NCBI RefSeq assembly: GCF_042100115.1
Contig: NC_091273.1
Coordinates: 3,782,001-3,846,000, forward strand
Origin: Alternaria dauci
Lineage: Eukaryota; Ascomycota; Dothideomycetes; Pleosporales; Pleosporaceae
Direction of reading: 5' to 3'
DNA: 64,000 bases
Each line of letters opens with the position of its first letter. The first letter of the stretch is position 1. A program made the translations under genes and the position numbers. This document shows positions 32,406 through 44,800 of this stretch, one piece after another. The notes beneath the pieces were generated by a model. It did no database searches. It was not told the DNA's origin and saw only the letters and a program-made list of their open reading frames with translations.

Positions 32406-34923
32406 TCAAGGCCTTTCCTTGTACTTGGCCATCCGCTTTACGGGATGGAGTAGTACACCTGGTATACACATTCTCTTTTGCTCCAGCTCGCCATCAGAGC
32501 CTGGTCCACCGTCGATCCTTTCTGACTCTCCCCAGTTTTGCTGTACAATGGGCCAGTTGAGCCATCTCCGGTATAGGTTACGGGGGAAGCGCGATGCGTA
32601 GTACCAACTCCAGCCTTGGAAGTTGAACTCACGGTCATGGTTGTATGGCGAGTCGGCTTCTTCCGTCCAGGCGCCCTGGCGGTATTCCAATGACTCGCCT
32701 GTCTCCTCGTCCACAGTCGATGCGGCATCGAAGATGGCTTCAGTGTAAGCAGCGGGCCAGTGGCGGTCGTTGAAGATTGGGTGAGGTGCATACACCGCCT
32801 TGAGACCATGTTGGAGTGCGACCGTGGAAGGCCACATCTCGGCTTGCATACTGCGTCCAACCAAGTTCTCTTCGTGCATAGCTTGCAGCATCTTCTTACT
32901 AAACCGCACAACAGTGTTGATGAAAGTCCGGCGATCAATCTGCTCGAATATGGGATGTGTGAACCAATCAGCTTGACCGTCTTCAGGGGTGAAGATCGGC
33001 CGGACGTGTGGCAGGTAGTTCCAGATCTTGTCCTTGTAAGACCAGGTCGTGTTCCTGGGATCCCACATTGGAAGCAGGGTGATGAAATCTGCAGGCTCAG
33101 CAACGCCCCACTCAAAGTTGTCTTCCTCCATGGTTGTTGGTGGGGTAGGCCCCAGTGGCTTCTGTGGTGGTATGGCAAGTTTCCAAGGGCGTGGTCCCCA
33201 GACAGGAGGTGGAATAAGCGAGTTCGCAGATGCATTGAGAACATCCTTGTGGGTTTGCTCGACAAATGACTGGTAATCGCCATGTACGCTCGGAAGATAG
33301 TAGCGTTTGTTGCGCTCCCACAACAGCTTCCTGGGTTGCTTGTCCGCGAATTCGCTAATCTTCTCGAAGAAATGATAGTGGTGTCCAGTGTATCTTGCGT
33401 CTGTTTCCCAGTTCCAGATATAATCAAACTCGGGATGGGTAAGACTGAACCACTGTAGACACATGAATTGTTGCCAGTAGACCTGCCAGTCCATAACTTT
33501 GGGATACCATTTCGGAAAGATGGACTCCGACCATAGGATAGCGATGTCGCGTAGTTCCTCGGGTACATTCTCCTTTAGGATGCGGTCGTACTCATACTGG
33601 CTGTCGAAAATGGGCGCATCTCTGTCCTTTACATGGACGTAAAGGTAGACTTGGTATTCACCGCCGGACTGAAGAGAGAGCTCAGAGACCATTGCGCGAA
33701 TAGCAGTAATGTCGTTTTCCTCGTAGTTGTAGCCGGTCCAAGCACGGATCAAGATGGCGGTGCGGTGGTGGTACTTCTTCTCACCCTCATCGCGGTTCTC
33801 AAGGTTGCTTCGGCTCGTGTCTGTAGGGATCGCAAACGCCGATGATGCCGCCGCGGGCTCGGGGAGGACGGTGCTGGGAATCTTCACGATTGGCGATCGA
33901 GCCATTGGTCGATAACGCTCCTTGTTGCGCTCGAGGCAATCGTCCTGGAGTGCACCCCAGTTTACCTGGGGCCACTCTGGAACTGTCTCTGGCGCCTTCC
34001 AGTCCTTGACCTCCTCTGGGAACTCATCGTCGCCATATCCGTACGGGCCGTATCGTGAGTAGCGGTCGAAGCAAACATCGTCGTCCAATCCAATGACGTC
34101 ATATCCACCAGCATACACCGGGGGAAAGTCCTCGGGGACGCCCCGATAGACCTGGACCTCATCGTCGGTGCTCTCGTTGAGCATCTTGCCTCGCGGGCCC
34201 AGACAAGCCACATGTTCGCCGTGCCATTTCTTCTTCCACTCCGGGGTGTTGTACTTGGGGAAAGGCTTGTACGCGATCGGATCAGAGGCAATTGTGTCGT
34301 TGAGCTTGTCATGGCTAGACTCATAGATGCGGTAGTCCCTACACATGATTAGAACCATCAACGCCATGCGCGCAGGATACAAGCACTTACAAGTCGAACT
34401 GCTCCCATCGATTGGGGTCGTACTTCTTGTCGACGTAGTCGCCAAACGGCGGCCAATGTCCGTTCCAGCTCGGTCGCGGCCAGTTCAGCATCTTGCTCAT
34501 GTACTCCCTCCAGTTGGTCGGTTTCGGGGTGGGAGGGATGAAGGCGCCGGTTCTCGATGGTGCCGTCACCCATGGTGGGTACGACTTTGTGGGCTTTGTC
34601 GCGTCGACCTCAGGCTCGCGCGTAGCCTCCATGGGCGGCGGAAGGACTTGTGCTGCGCTAGTTGCCAATTGCGCAGGAGTGGTGCTGGGCTTTGCGCCGG
34701 GTACGGGCACGGCATGCCCCCATGCATCCTCGGGTTGTGGTTGCGACTCGGCCAGGCCTTCGTTCAAGAGCTCTTGTTCCTGTGGTCTCCTGTCCGAGTT
34801 GAAGAGCGGCATGCGCTCGTAAACCTGGTCTTGCGCCCATGGACTCTGGTGCAGTACGGCAAAGATGAAAACCAATGCTACAAAAGAAAGTATCGCAAAT
34901 CTGCGGGGGGATCGGACAAACAT
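32406..34923 (-). CDS. DUF3405 family type II membrane protein
   Basis: Exons 34923-34391 and 34338-32406 give 821 aa, joined in phase 2 (QFDLDYRIYESS). A single hydrophobic segment at about residues 9-24 (FAILSFVALVFIFAVL) predicts a type II Golgi or ER membrane protein. A Pro-rich stem follows and then a large lumenal domain. That domain has RTAILIRAWTGYNYEENDI, ILWSESIFPKWYP, WFSLTHPEFDYIWNWETDARYTGHHY and PIFNDRHW, features of the fungal DUF3405 family. The layout and the acidic WETD-type motif recall glycosyltransferases, but activity is not established. I am confident of the family and not of the function. Confidence 0.85.
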
Positions 34924-36491
34924 GATGTCGATGTTGTTCGTATTCGTATCGTTTAGCGGTGCACACTAACCTTATGCTGGTATGGTACCTAGTGTACTGG
35001 GGTAGTTCGTATCTTTTACCGATGGTGTAAAAGCTGCATCGCTTGAAGGTTGCTAGAGTGTAGCGCAAAGGAAGGACTAGCGACGGATGGCGAAGAAGAG
35101 TGATGAAGGTGTAAAGGTGGTAAGGACCGTGGTGCTTAAGGATGGCTGGCGGTGATAATCTGGGTGAAGGTGCCGCCGAGCAAAGCTAGCTCAGATGCAA
35201 AGGAAGGGAAGGCGGGGCCGGCTTGAGTGAAGAAGGCAAGAGCGATGGTCAATCTGTCTATCTTCGACGGTCGTTCCTGCCGCACGTGGATCGGTCGGGG
35301 AGAGGACAGCGCAAGACTGAAAGGAGCGTACAGGTTGGATTGACAAGAGGAAGCCTCGAGAGAAGAAATCAGACGATGATTAGACGGAAATGACGATCCC
35401 AAGAAGGCGGGACAAGACGACTCGACAGGGTACGAAATTGCACGAGCAGAAGAAGCGTCGAACACTCTCAAACGGCAGTACGCGGCCAAAGAGGCCTCGT
35501 CGATCTGGGTATCCCCATCGGTTTTGTCACCAGCACTGCTTGACCCCCAACTCCCGCACCGCCACCCGCTCCGTGCTGCAAGGTACTCCAGGGGAGTGCT
35601 TACGCGTTGCACACCCCGTTGATCGTCTAGTGACGAGTAGTGGTTGCGTCCTAGTGGTGCCATGTCTTCCTTCACGTCGGTGCTTGCGTGTTTCGCAAAA
35701 TGCTCCGAGCGGCAGAGCCGTCGCACCATGCCCGCGATTCATCTATCCGGAGGAAGGATGCGAACTAGTCCCAACCACTGATATGGGCCTTGCACTTTGG
35801 TAAATGTTTGGGGGCGCACGCAAAATAACGCGACTCTCGCGAATAACACATTTCGGCGCAATCTTGCTAGCTTCGGTTGCTATTGCATTGTCGATGGCGG
35901 AAGGATCAAAGATTAGGAAGGGTGTCTATTACCCAAGCGAAACAGAACGACTCTGAGCTTGTCATCTTACTCAGCCGATCCAACGGACATGTGCACCACC
36001 AGTCCCACAGTAAACCCTGCATCGGCGGGCAGACACCCTGGGCGCTGGGCAATGAACAGATAACGTACATTAGCATTGGCAAACTCCTCCTCGGCCCTTT
36101 TGACCAGACAAATTACAATTTTGCAAACACAATACCAAACGTCCCGCCAATCGTGAGGCAGCCGCCAAACAGACGGGCTGCAGTGCGACGACGCGCACAC
36201 TTGTCAAGTTCATGCAATGCAATGCACCATGCCAGATAACCATGGGCGACACATTTGGCAGGTTGTGCAACTTGTGCATCCTGCAGGATCGATGTTGTCA
36301 TGAATGCTATCTAGCTACCGTTCCCGAGTCTATCATGCATTTTGCCATAACGCCTTCTCTCTCTGCATGCAATCATTTTGTCATGATCAGCGTAACCTCA
36401 CTCCCTCTGTAACTTTCACCATCCGCACCCAGCACAATCTGCGATGGACGGTAATTCTCGAATCGAGGGCGCACCGACGTACAGTACGTCT
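34924..36491. other. Intergenic region, no convincing gene
   Basis: This is the upstream region of the DUF3405 gene and the 3' flank of the UBX gene. Overlapping frames at 35136-35729 (minus) and 35390-35803 (plus) are mutual shadows with no domain. Nothing else is visible. Confidence 0.5.
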
Positions 36492-37909
36492 TCACTTCCA
36501 CTTCTGCACCACTACACCGCCACGTTTGAACTCGGAAATGTCACCCAGCACTTGGGCCTTATCGGTCAGTTCCTTGCTGGGGAAGGTGGTCATGAGCGCC
36601 CATTCGCGGTCCTGACTGGCCGGGCTAGCCCTGGTGACAAAGTCGTAGACGTCGCCAATAGTGTGTGTAGTATTGAACCGCGACGACAGCCGTGTACCGT
36701 CACTGAGGCGAATCTGGAGCGTAAGTGTGGGAGCGGATGAGTCGACTTGGACGGTAGGTTGCGCAGAGGCTCCTGGAGTCGAGGCTGCCGTGCTACCAGA
36801 AGCAGCAGCCGGCATGGGAGCAGCCGCTGAGCTTGCACCCGGAGTGGGGCTTCCCAGACGGTTTCCGCTCCCCGAGAAGGGGACGTACTTCTTCTTTGGC
36901 TTCTTGTAGTCTTCGTCCTTGTGCGCGTGCACCTCGACATCCACCTCCTGGCCATGCTCTACATTTAGGATATGTAGTGGAGCGTGACCTGTGTTGATCA
37001 TCTCCAGTGTGCGTGCGTTTGCTGGGTCATCGTAGCGGAACAGGTCGCCGTCGTCGACTGAGAAGCCGTCACGCCAGAGGTGAAGCTCGCGGTGGGCGCG
37101 CGGGGGCGGCGCAGGGATGTTGGCGGTGGGGTCTGGGATGGTCCGGGAGGGAGCATCGTCGCCTCCGAGGGTCGTACCTGTGCCACGGAAATGAGATGAG
37201 CTGGCTGGCTGCTCGTCGTCACCACCTGGTCGGGGAGCGTTCCTAACCTCTGTTAGCTGGGGTGGCGCGAAGAACAATGCTTGGCCAACTTACTGTCGTG
37301 CGCGCTTCAAGATGTTGTTGATCTGGTCGCGCGGATTCGACTGGTTGGGGTTCTGGACAGCCAGACCAGACTTCTCACCGCCGGCGAAGAAGTCCTGGTT
37401 CTCGTCGTCGGCGTCGTCGTCGTCGTCATCGTCATCGTGGGCGTGTCCATGTCCGCCACCACCTGATGCCTGCAGGTCCCTCAGCGTGCGAGCACCTGCC
37501 ACACCCCTCTGCGCAGGCTGTCCACGAGCAGCAGCAGGCTGCGCAGATGAAGACGATGCCGCTCCCGCGGGAGGGGGCACATATGCGCCCCCGAGTGTGC
37601 GCCCTCCCCCGGCTCCAGTGGGCGGAGGGTTCTGGGTAGGGTCTGTGTTTGACTCGTCACCGGCCATGTCGACGTCTGGTTCCGAAGTTCCTTCCTGTTG
37701 CTCTTGGGCCTCGTCGAAGAAGAGAGATGCAGCGAGGGTGAGATCTCCGTTGGAAGCGTTCAGGTAGCGCTCAGCCTGTTGTGTGCGTGTTAGTGAGCAG
37801 CTCCAACAGCTTCGATGACCTTCTATCAACTTACTGTTGCAGGATCGAGGCCGGTCAGGCTAGCAAGCTGGGCGATTAGAGCGTCGTTGTCGGGTGCAGC
37901 TTCAGACAT
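36492..37909 (-). CDS. SHP1: p47/Shp1-type UBX protein, Cdc48 cofactor
   Basis: This is an adaptor of the Cdc48/p97 ATPase acting in membrane fusion, ubiquitin-dependent degradation and protein phosphatase 1 regulation. Exons 37909-37835, 37775-37294 and 37242-36492 give 435 aa. The order of domains is canonical: UBA (1-45, DALIAQLASLTGLDPATAERYLNASNGDLTLAASLFF), a disordered linker with eight consecutive Asp leading to QDFFAGGEKSGLAVQNP, SEP (about 235-300, RELHLWRDGFSVDDG) and UBX (about 355-433, TLQIRLSDGTRLSSRFN and TFPSKELTD). The first intron falls inside the UBA domain. It lies head-to-head with MIM1. Confidence 0.95.
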
Positions 37910-38577
37910 AACAAGTTGATGAGGCTGCAGTTGAAGATGGAAGTGTTGTTGGCGTTGGTGGGTGTAGCTCGCACGCGTTGATTGACTGGTCGGGGGTGGG
38001 GTCCCTGTAAACGGTCAGCGCGGCGAGCGTTGTTAGGTACACAGTAGGCGGTAGCTGGCTGGTGACGTCGCTTGCTCTTGCCTTGGACCTTCACCACGCA
38101 TCGCAGTCACTTTCCCGACCATGGACTGTCGAATCATGGAGCAAAGCAATCAACCAATTCCTATCCGGAATGTTTTGCACCCGCAAGACTCACCAGCCAG
38201 ATCCATTTACGTAGACAATGCATCAGCTTCCGATATGCATCCATGTTCTTAGACAATGCTTGGCAAGACTGGGATTAATGTGAGCCTCATCAACACCCAC
38301 GAGCGTCCACCCCGGGGAGAGTGTCGCGCAAGTTCACCCACGCGCCCTAGCGGACTGCATCTGGCCTCGTAGACGACAGTCCAAGTCCATCGAGCAGAGT
38401 TGGTCTCTTGCGTTACCATCCTCTAGCTCAAAGCCAGACTCGCGCCGTCTCCGCATTACCTCCGCGTGGGGCTCCTTCCAGCGCTCGCTCAACGCCTACC
38501 ATCCAGCACCACCTACCCAGGACAACGTCCGACCACTACACTCCTTCCGCATACACCCTCCCCACGCGCTGTCTGAA
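37910..38577. other. Divergent upstream region, UBX and MIM1 genes
   Basis: This is the shared 5' region of two housekeeping genes. No gene or repeat is seen. Confidence 0.5.
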
Positions 38578-39055
38578 ATGGCGTCCGACGCTGCCAACCT
38601 CACCGAATCCGGCATAACCATACCGTCGGATAGCGAAAACTACGACGCAAACAACGAGCTCTCTTCCTCCTCGTCCCCAGCATCCTCGAGTTCTACCCCT
38701 TTGATCCTCTACAAGCCTCCCACAATCTGGGGGCTACTCCGTGGCGCAGCAATCAACCTGTTCCTGCCCTTTGTCAACGGACTCATGCTGGGCTTTGGAG
38801 AGCTCGTCGCAAACGAAGCTGCGTATCGCTTGGGCTGGAGTGGCACAAAGGTATATCAAAGAGCCCCCCTCCCCCAAGGAATTCAAATATCCATGGCCAG
38901 ATGAATGCTAACAGTTTGCCATGCAGATATTCCCGTCGCACCGATCCGGATCCGGCTCTCGACGCGTGGGCCCTGGTGTAGAGATGCGTGCTGATCCTGT
39001 GGAGCGAAGGCGGAGGAATGGTCAGGAACTGGACATGTACACGTCTCTCGAGTAG
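38578..39055 (+). CDS. MIM1: Mitochondrial outer-membrane import protein Mim1 (TOM13 family)
   Basis: This small mitochondrial outer-membrane protein is needed for insertion of alpha-helical outer-membrane proteins and TOM complex assembly. Exons 38578-38850 and 38927-39055 give 133 aa in phase 0. The N terminus is Ser-rich and disordered. The conserved TOM13 core, WGLLRGAAINLFLPFVNG and LMLGFGELVANEAAYRLGW, lies at about residues 51-87 and includes the single membrane helix with its Gly-spaced motif. The second exon adds IFPSHRSGSGSRRVGPGVEM and a basic tail. OXA1, another mitochondrial insertion factor, is the next gene and converges with it. Confidence 0.92.
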
Positions 39056-39366
39056 AAGCACCAAGGAACATCATGAGCCCTGGAACACATGTGTACATAC
39101 AAGTGCGATTCATGGCATGGGCTTCGTAGGCATAAAGAGCTCCGTCTCGACACTTTGAAGAGTGCAAACACCAGCATAACAAGTCTGATCTGGAGCATAT
39201 GCATATGCAATATTTGTACAAAACCTCTGGCTATGCGTACTACCCAACTCCTAACTCGTCCCAAACATGTTTTGAGATGCACGTACTGCTACTACTAACA
39301 CAAGGCTGAACACCTTCGCATATCATACAAGTCCCTCGGAACCTCTAGTACGTCTCCTCAGCGTGT
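39056..39366. other. Convergent 3' region of MIM1 and OXA1
   Basis: This is a short gap with no coding signature on either strand. Confidence 0.5.
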
Positions 39367-41327
39367 CTAAGCCCTGTTTTGGAACCTCCGCCTCCTCTCA
39401 ATCTCGTAGTCCTCAGCCTTCTTCTTCCTCTTCGCCTCCTCGCTTGACATCTTCTTGTCTCCAAAGCCCATCTTTCGAATTCCACTCTCAGTGGCATTGG
39501 TCATTCTCCTCCAAATGTAGCTCATGCGGTAGTTCCTACGGTAGTAGTCCAACTTCTCACTCATTGGCTTGCCCTTGGCGCCTTCGTCATAGTCCACATC
39601 ACGGTCAGGGTTTTCCGTGTCAATTTGGGGTGCCGCTACCTTGAGATGCGCAGGAAGGGCAACTCCTGGTTTGATGTTGATACCAGACAATTGCCGACGA
39701 TTGCTCGGGGCAGCTGTGCGGGTGGGAGGCTGGTAACGAATTCTTCCGTCTGGCCCCTTGATGTCTTTCAGCTTCAATTCGCCCTTGGTAACCTTGGTGT
39801 AGAGCTCGGTGCTCGCCTTGCTGGGTAGTGGTTTGATGCCAATCATGCGTCTGAAGCCGTTCTGGCGGAGGAGCCACCCGGTAAAACCACCCATAATACC
39901 AGACACAAGGAAGTAGAGTTGAAGAGCGGACGGCTGCCACGCTGTAACGAGACCGAGGAAGACCGAGAGACCTGTGAACATGTATTGGCGTGCAGCGGCC
40001 TGACCAACATCGGCTTGGACACCAGTTTCACCACCAGTCTGTTCGACACATCAGCTAGGACGGGAGCTTGCCTGAGAACACAAGCTTACCTTGAAGACAG
40101 TATACATGATGGCTGAAGTGGCAAAGGGTAGAACGAAATAAGGGTCGCGAGAGGTCAGATCAGAAAACCACAGAAAGCCATCTTGGGCCATGCCCGGGAC
40201 AGGCAATTCACCCATCGCCCTCAGAAATCTAAAGGCCGAGAATCCAATCCAGGCTTGCATGAACATGAAGCCTCCGGTAGAGAGCATGCCTCCCATATAG
40301 GGCCTCATGACGTATGCCTGCTGCATCTTGTACATGTCGGCTTGCTGCTTGTCGCCTCGAGCAATAGCAGCCTCCATTTTCTCTTGGATAGGCTTGGTGA
40401 TGGGTCCCAAAGAGGCCATGGCTGCCATCTTGTCTGAGCTCATAGCCTGGAAGACAAAGGTTGCGCAGCGGACGACAAGACCTGCAGCAACGATCGACCC
40501 CGCCCAGCCCCAGCCTGATTGTAGGTAGATGGTTTCGATGGTCTTCTCGAAAAGAGTCGTCATACCCCAGCCATAGTCAAGGCCAAGCTCCTTCAGTTGT
40601 CCAGCATGATCAATTAGGCGAGTAGGGTCGATTTCAGCTGTAGGGAGAGCATCTTTGACAGGCTCGGCATCAAAAAGGTCATCGAGTGTCTTGGATTCGG
40701 TGTATGTGGATGCGGTTTCTGCTGCCGCATCGGTGGACAGAGAGGCTCCGTCTACGACGGCAGGCTTATCGATGGCTGCAGGAGCGAGTTCCGGAGTAGA
40801 CGTGGTGACGACAGGTTCTGCAGCTTGCGCAGATTCGGAGACTGGACGATTCGAGAATTCGGCGATGGGCACTCGTTCGGCGGGCGAAAGGGCGTTGCCA
40901 TCGACAGAGCCGCTAGACTTGCCCCAGCTCCAGGGAGCGTACCATGAAGCGTATCGGACAGAGGACGCACTCATCATGACATTGTGGGTTCGGTTTGCGC
41001 CCGACTTCCACAGCGCCGACTGGAGCGGGCTGGTCCGACATGATGGGCCTGAGAGGTTGGCAGTTCGGGGAAGAGAGGAGAACTGTCGGGCAATTAGTAC
41101 GTGAAATTGAGCCCGTGTTCGAAATCAGTGGCAGCTGTGGAGGAGTCTTTATGAAAAGGAAGCTGTGCGACTCGGGCAGGAGGACGCGGATGTGTGATTT
41201 CGACCAAGTGGGCAACTAAATTCGCAGGTATGCGCACCTTCCTTGTAGCATTGGATCGTAACGCGGTCGATTGCCGGGAGGCCAAAGGCGCAAACTGGGC
41301 CGGCCGCAGCCCTCTACTCGGAAGCAT
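39367..41327 (-). CDS. OXA1: Mitochondrial inner-membrane insertase Oxa1
   Basis: This YidC/Oxa1/Alb3 insertase places mitochondrially encoded and some imported proteins into the inner membrane. Exons 41327-41238, 41004-40090 and 40038-39367 give 558 aa. The first exon (MLPSRGLRPAQFAPLASRQS, then LRSNATRK) is a basic, hydroxylated presequence; its join to SGANRTHNVMMSASSVRYASWY is inferred from phase 0 and a GTGCGC donor, and translation could otherwise be taken to start at the internal MM. The insertase core runs from SGWGWAGSIVAAGLVVRCATF through FMFMQAWIGFSAFRFL and PYFVLPFATSAIMYTVF to WQPSALQLYFLVSGIMGG. A long, basic C-terminal matrix tail (ending KKKAEDYEIERRRRFQNRA) suits ribosome binding. 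Confidence 0.93.
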
Positions 41328-41845
41328 TGCGATGTGTCGTCCGACGTCGTTGACCATCAGAGTCGGCTTTGGAAAAGTCGTGTGCACGGGCCCCGTGCAT
41401 AGCGCATTTCGAGCAAACCTCCGAGATCCCCGCATCACGCGTACAAGCTGGCCTCAGCTCAAACATGACCAAATGCCTTGGTTCTTTGCTCATTGCAGCG
41501 TACTTTCAATATCGATGATTGTATTAAAATTCAGAGTCAATCACATGCCTGTTTTCGGGGTATGCTGGCTAGTGGCCCTCGTGCTCCCGAACACCCAATG
41601 ATGCGACTAGCAGCGCCATGCTAACATGAACACAAAACCTTGCAGTAGCTGTGGAAGCAGCTATCAGAAATCGATGATCCGTGAAATGATGAAACAATTA
41701 CAATGCTGAGAACAACAGTCGTGGAATTCCAGACCGAAACATGAGAATGAGCCGTGTTGTACAACGGTCTGCCGAACGCCGCCCTAGGATGCTTATCAGA
41801 AATTATGCGCCATCAACTGACAATCGTGATGTAGACGTCGAAGTC
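41328..41845. other. Gap between OXA1 and the KDM5 gene
   Basis: This holds the OXA1 promoter and the 3' flank of the demethylase gene, both on the minus strand. No gene is seen. Confidence 0.5.
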
Positions 41846-44800
41846 CTAATCCATGTAGTTGTTGCCCTCGGTGACAGCAAGTGCTTCTTCTGCTTGACCA
41901 CCACCCATCTCCATCGCTTCGCCAAACATCTCGTTCCCACTACCTGAGCTCTTGAAAGGGTCCTGCATAGGACTAGTAGGAGCTGCCGGGCCTGAGCTCT
42001 CAAAGAGGCCCGGATCGATGGGCGCGATAGAAGAACCGCCGCCGAAGCTGAGTGGAGCTGTCGTGGCAAATGTAGGAGAGTTGCTGAATGTAGATGTCGT
42101 GGTTGTGTTAAAGTACTCGCTGCTTTCACCGGCACCTTGGCGAGGCTCGCCTGGTGGTGTATGAGATTGCTCAGCAGCACCAGGTTGCTGGCTCATCGTC
42201 TTAAGGCCGTCTCCGTCCTTGCGCTTAAACTGGTGAGTTTTGGTCTTGAGGTGCTGCGGAAGATCATCTGGGTTGGTGATGCCCAGCTGGTTCATGAGCT
42301 TCTGTTGCTTCGTGGGCCGAGGCTTACGCGTAGAGAGCGACACTTGTAGAATAGGCGGCGGTGTTGGGGCAACTGGTGCCCACTTGTGCAGCTCTTGACG
42401 GAAAAAGTTGATCTCGTTGGAGAGGAGGATCTCGGCGCCCTCCAGTTTTCGTAGGTAGAACCGCTGCGTAGTGAGTTCATCAGGGCTTGACATGAGTGGA
42501 TTGATGTACTGCGCAACGTAGTCACGGAACTTGGTACCGTGCTCGATAAGGGACTCCAATGTCTCCTCTTCTTCGGGTTGGAACGGCAAACCGGGGACTT
42601 CATCCTGCCAAAGCTGCAGGTCCTCCAGTTTCGGGCGAGTCGCGTCGCGTGGAATTTTGACACGGTAATCGCAGATAGGACACGTGTACTTGTCATCCTC
42701 TTTGACTTTTCCGCGCGCAATCTTCAGGCACTTGCCGTGATACCTATCGCTGTTAGCACATGTCTGCATGCCTTGGAGCCAAGTAGCTTACCATTCGTGA
42801 CACAGTTCACACTCGATCATCATGCCAGCTTCGGGCTTTCGGCAAATACAGAAAACATCTCGACTAGATCCCGAACCGTCCACCTCTTCTCCGTCGGCTG
42901 GGCTCTGTTCGCGAGAGGCGGGCTCCACAGGCATTCGAGGCTGATCAGACAAGTCGAAGCAGGAACGATTGCGCTCGTCGACTTGCTTCATGTGCGCATG
43001 GAGGATATGAAGGGGCGCATTAGCTTTGCCGAAAAGCTTCTTTCCTCGTCTCATCCAATCTTCGTGTCGCTTCTGCTCCTTTTCAAGGTCGTTCGTGCCA
43101 TTGGGCTTGCCGTTCAGTGCGTTTAGCGATTCCATGGCATTGCGGACCTCCATGTACTTTGGTCGTTGGGAGAAATCAGGATTCTTGCTCCGCTCGTACA
43201 ATGACATGATGAGCTCCTGTGCATCTCGTTGCTTTTTCAAAATAGCATCCATAGCTGCGCGGGTCTCTGGTGTTACGGGCAGGTTGGTCGCTTGTTTGGA
43301 AAAGGCGTCGAGCTGCTGGTAATGAACATTCTCCACTTCCATAAGTTCTTTGGCCTTCTTTTCCCAGAACTCGCCTTGGTCTCGTTTATCCTGCAGGAAG
43401 CGAAGGTCGGGATGGTGCTCTGGCATGCCGACTTCAACACCACTTTTAATGAGCTCAGCGACTTCTTGAAGCGTCGGTGCCAGCTTCACCTTGAAGTTCT
43501 GCGCCTCTTGGAGCCATTTCAATTGCTGTACCACTTTTTCTAGGGATTCGAGCTCGGGGAGGTCGACATTGAAACCTTTCCCTTCCTCTAGGAGCTCATC
43601 AAGCCGAGCGATGCTTTGCTCAGACGGGCGTTCACGCAAAGCAGTGCGCGCTCTAGTCTGGAACTCGACAATGCTCTCGGCGCGTTCTCGGAGCGTGGCT
43701 ATTTCTGGGCTGTCGAACCCTAGGTCTTTCGCCTGATTGAGTAGTTTCTGTATGTTTTCCACGTTGCGGTACTCGCGGTCCTTCTCATCTGCCTCAGCGA
43801 TGTTCGCCTTGCTTGGTCTTCCTCTCCCGGGACGTTCTGCCTTGCGGCGAGCTTGCTGCTTCCGAGTGGTATAGAGGATCGCTTCCTCGGCGACTTCCTG
43901 GCATTTGTCGACAAAATCTTTCAGATCCTGAAGGCCATTCAGGTCCCAATCAATCTTCTCGCCCTCGTTCAAGAGGGCGCGCAAAGACTTCAGTTGAGGC
44001 CGGGGCCCTTCGGCAAGCAGAGCCTCCATCTTTGATTCCCAAGCTTCCGGCATGCCTGCTTTGTCAACGACCTTCTGCACCAGCGCAGCAAGGGCATCCT
44101 CGGGCATGCGGTATACCAGCTTGTGTTGACCTTTGGCTCCAAGGCGACGTTCAGATTCCGGAATCTCTGGACAGCACTCAAACCATCCCGCATGCTGTAG
44201 ACACAAGACCTTCTTGGTCTTGCTACAGTAGAACCGAGAGAGGTAGCCATAGGCCTTACAGAAGGCACATATGAGTTCATCCTCGTGCATGTCGGCATCA
44301 TCGACGACAAATTCAAGCTCACATGGTGTTTCACTATCGCCGGTACCGTCAACCTTGCAAGTATGCGGTCTGGCAGCTTTGTGCTTTTCGAGGAACTCTG
44401 CACGTATACGCGATTCTCGCTCGAGCATTCGCTCCATCGCAGGACCGAGCCACTTGGCGGTTTTGATAGTTGTGTCTTTACGCGATGCCGCTGCCAATAG
44501 TAATTCGTCATGAGAGAAACATGGCTGACGTCGGTAATCCTGGAGGCGTTGGACTCCGTGCTCACCAAATGGCTCCCAATCGCTGGGCGCAAAATTCACT
44601 GCCTCGTTCAGATTAAACCCATGGTTGAACCCAGCGTGATAGGCTTCTGGGAATGTTATCACGAACTCTCCAGCGCGTTGGTCAATCGCATAGACTCGGA
44701 CACCGGCCTTCAAGAGTTGCTCAGGGGTCAAAAGTGTCACAAGCTGGAACAAAAGGTCTGGTTGGCTCTCAAACAGTTCTGGTACTGCCTCACGCATGGC

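Noticed and set aside
35136..35803. Overlapping frames of 197 aa (minus) and 137 aa (plus)
   Set aside because: They are mutual shadows in GC-rich intergenic DNA, low in any recognisable motif.
41741..42180. Plus- and minus-strand frames opposite the KDM5 3' exon
   Set aside because: They are shadows of the disordered KDM5 C terminus.
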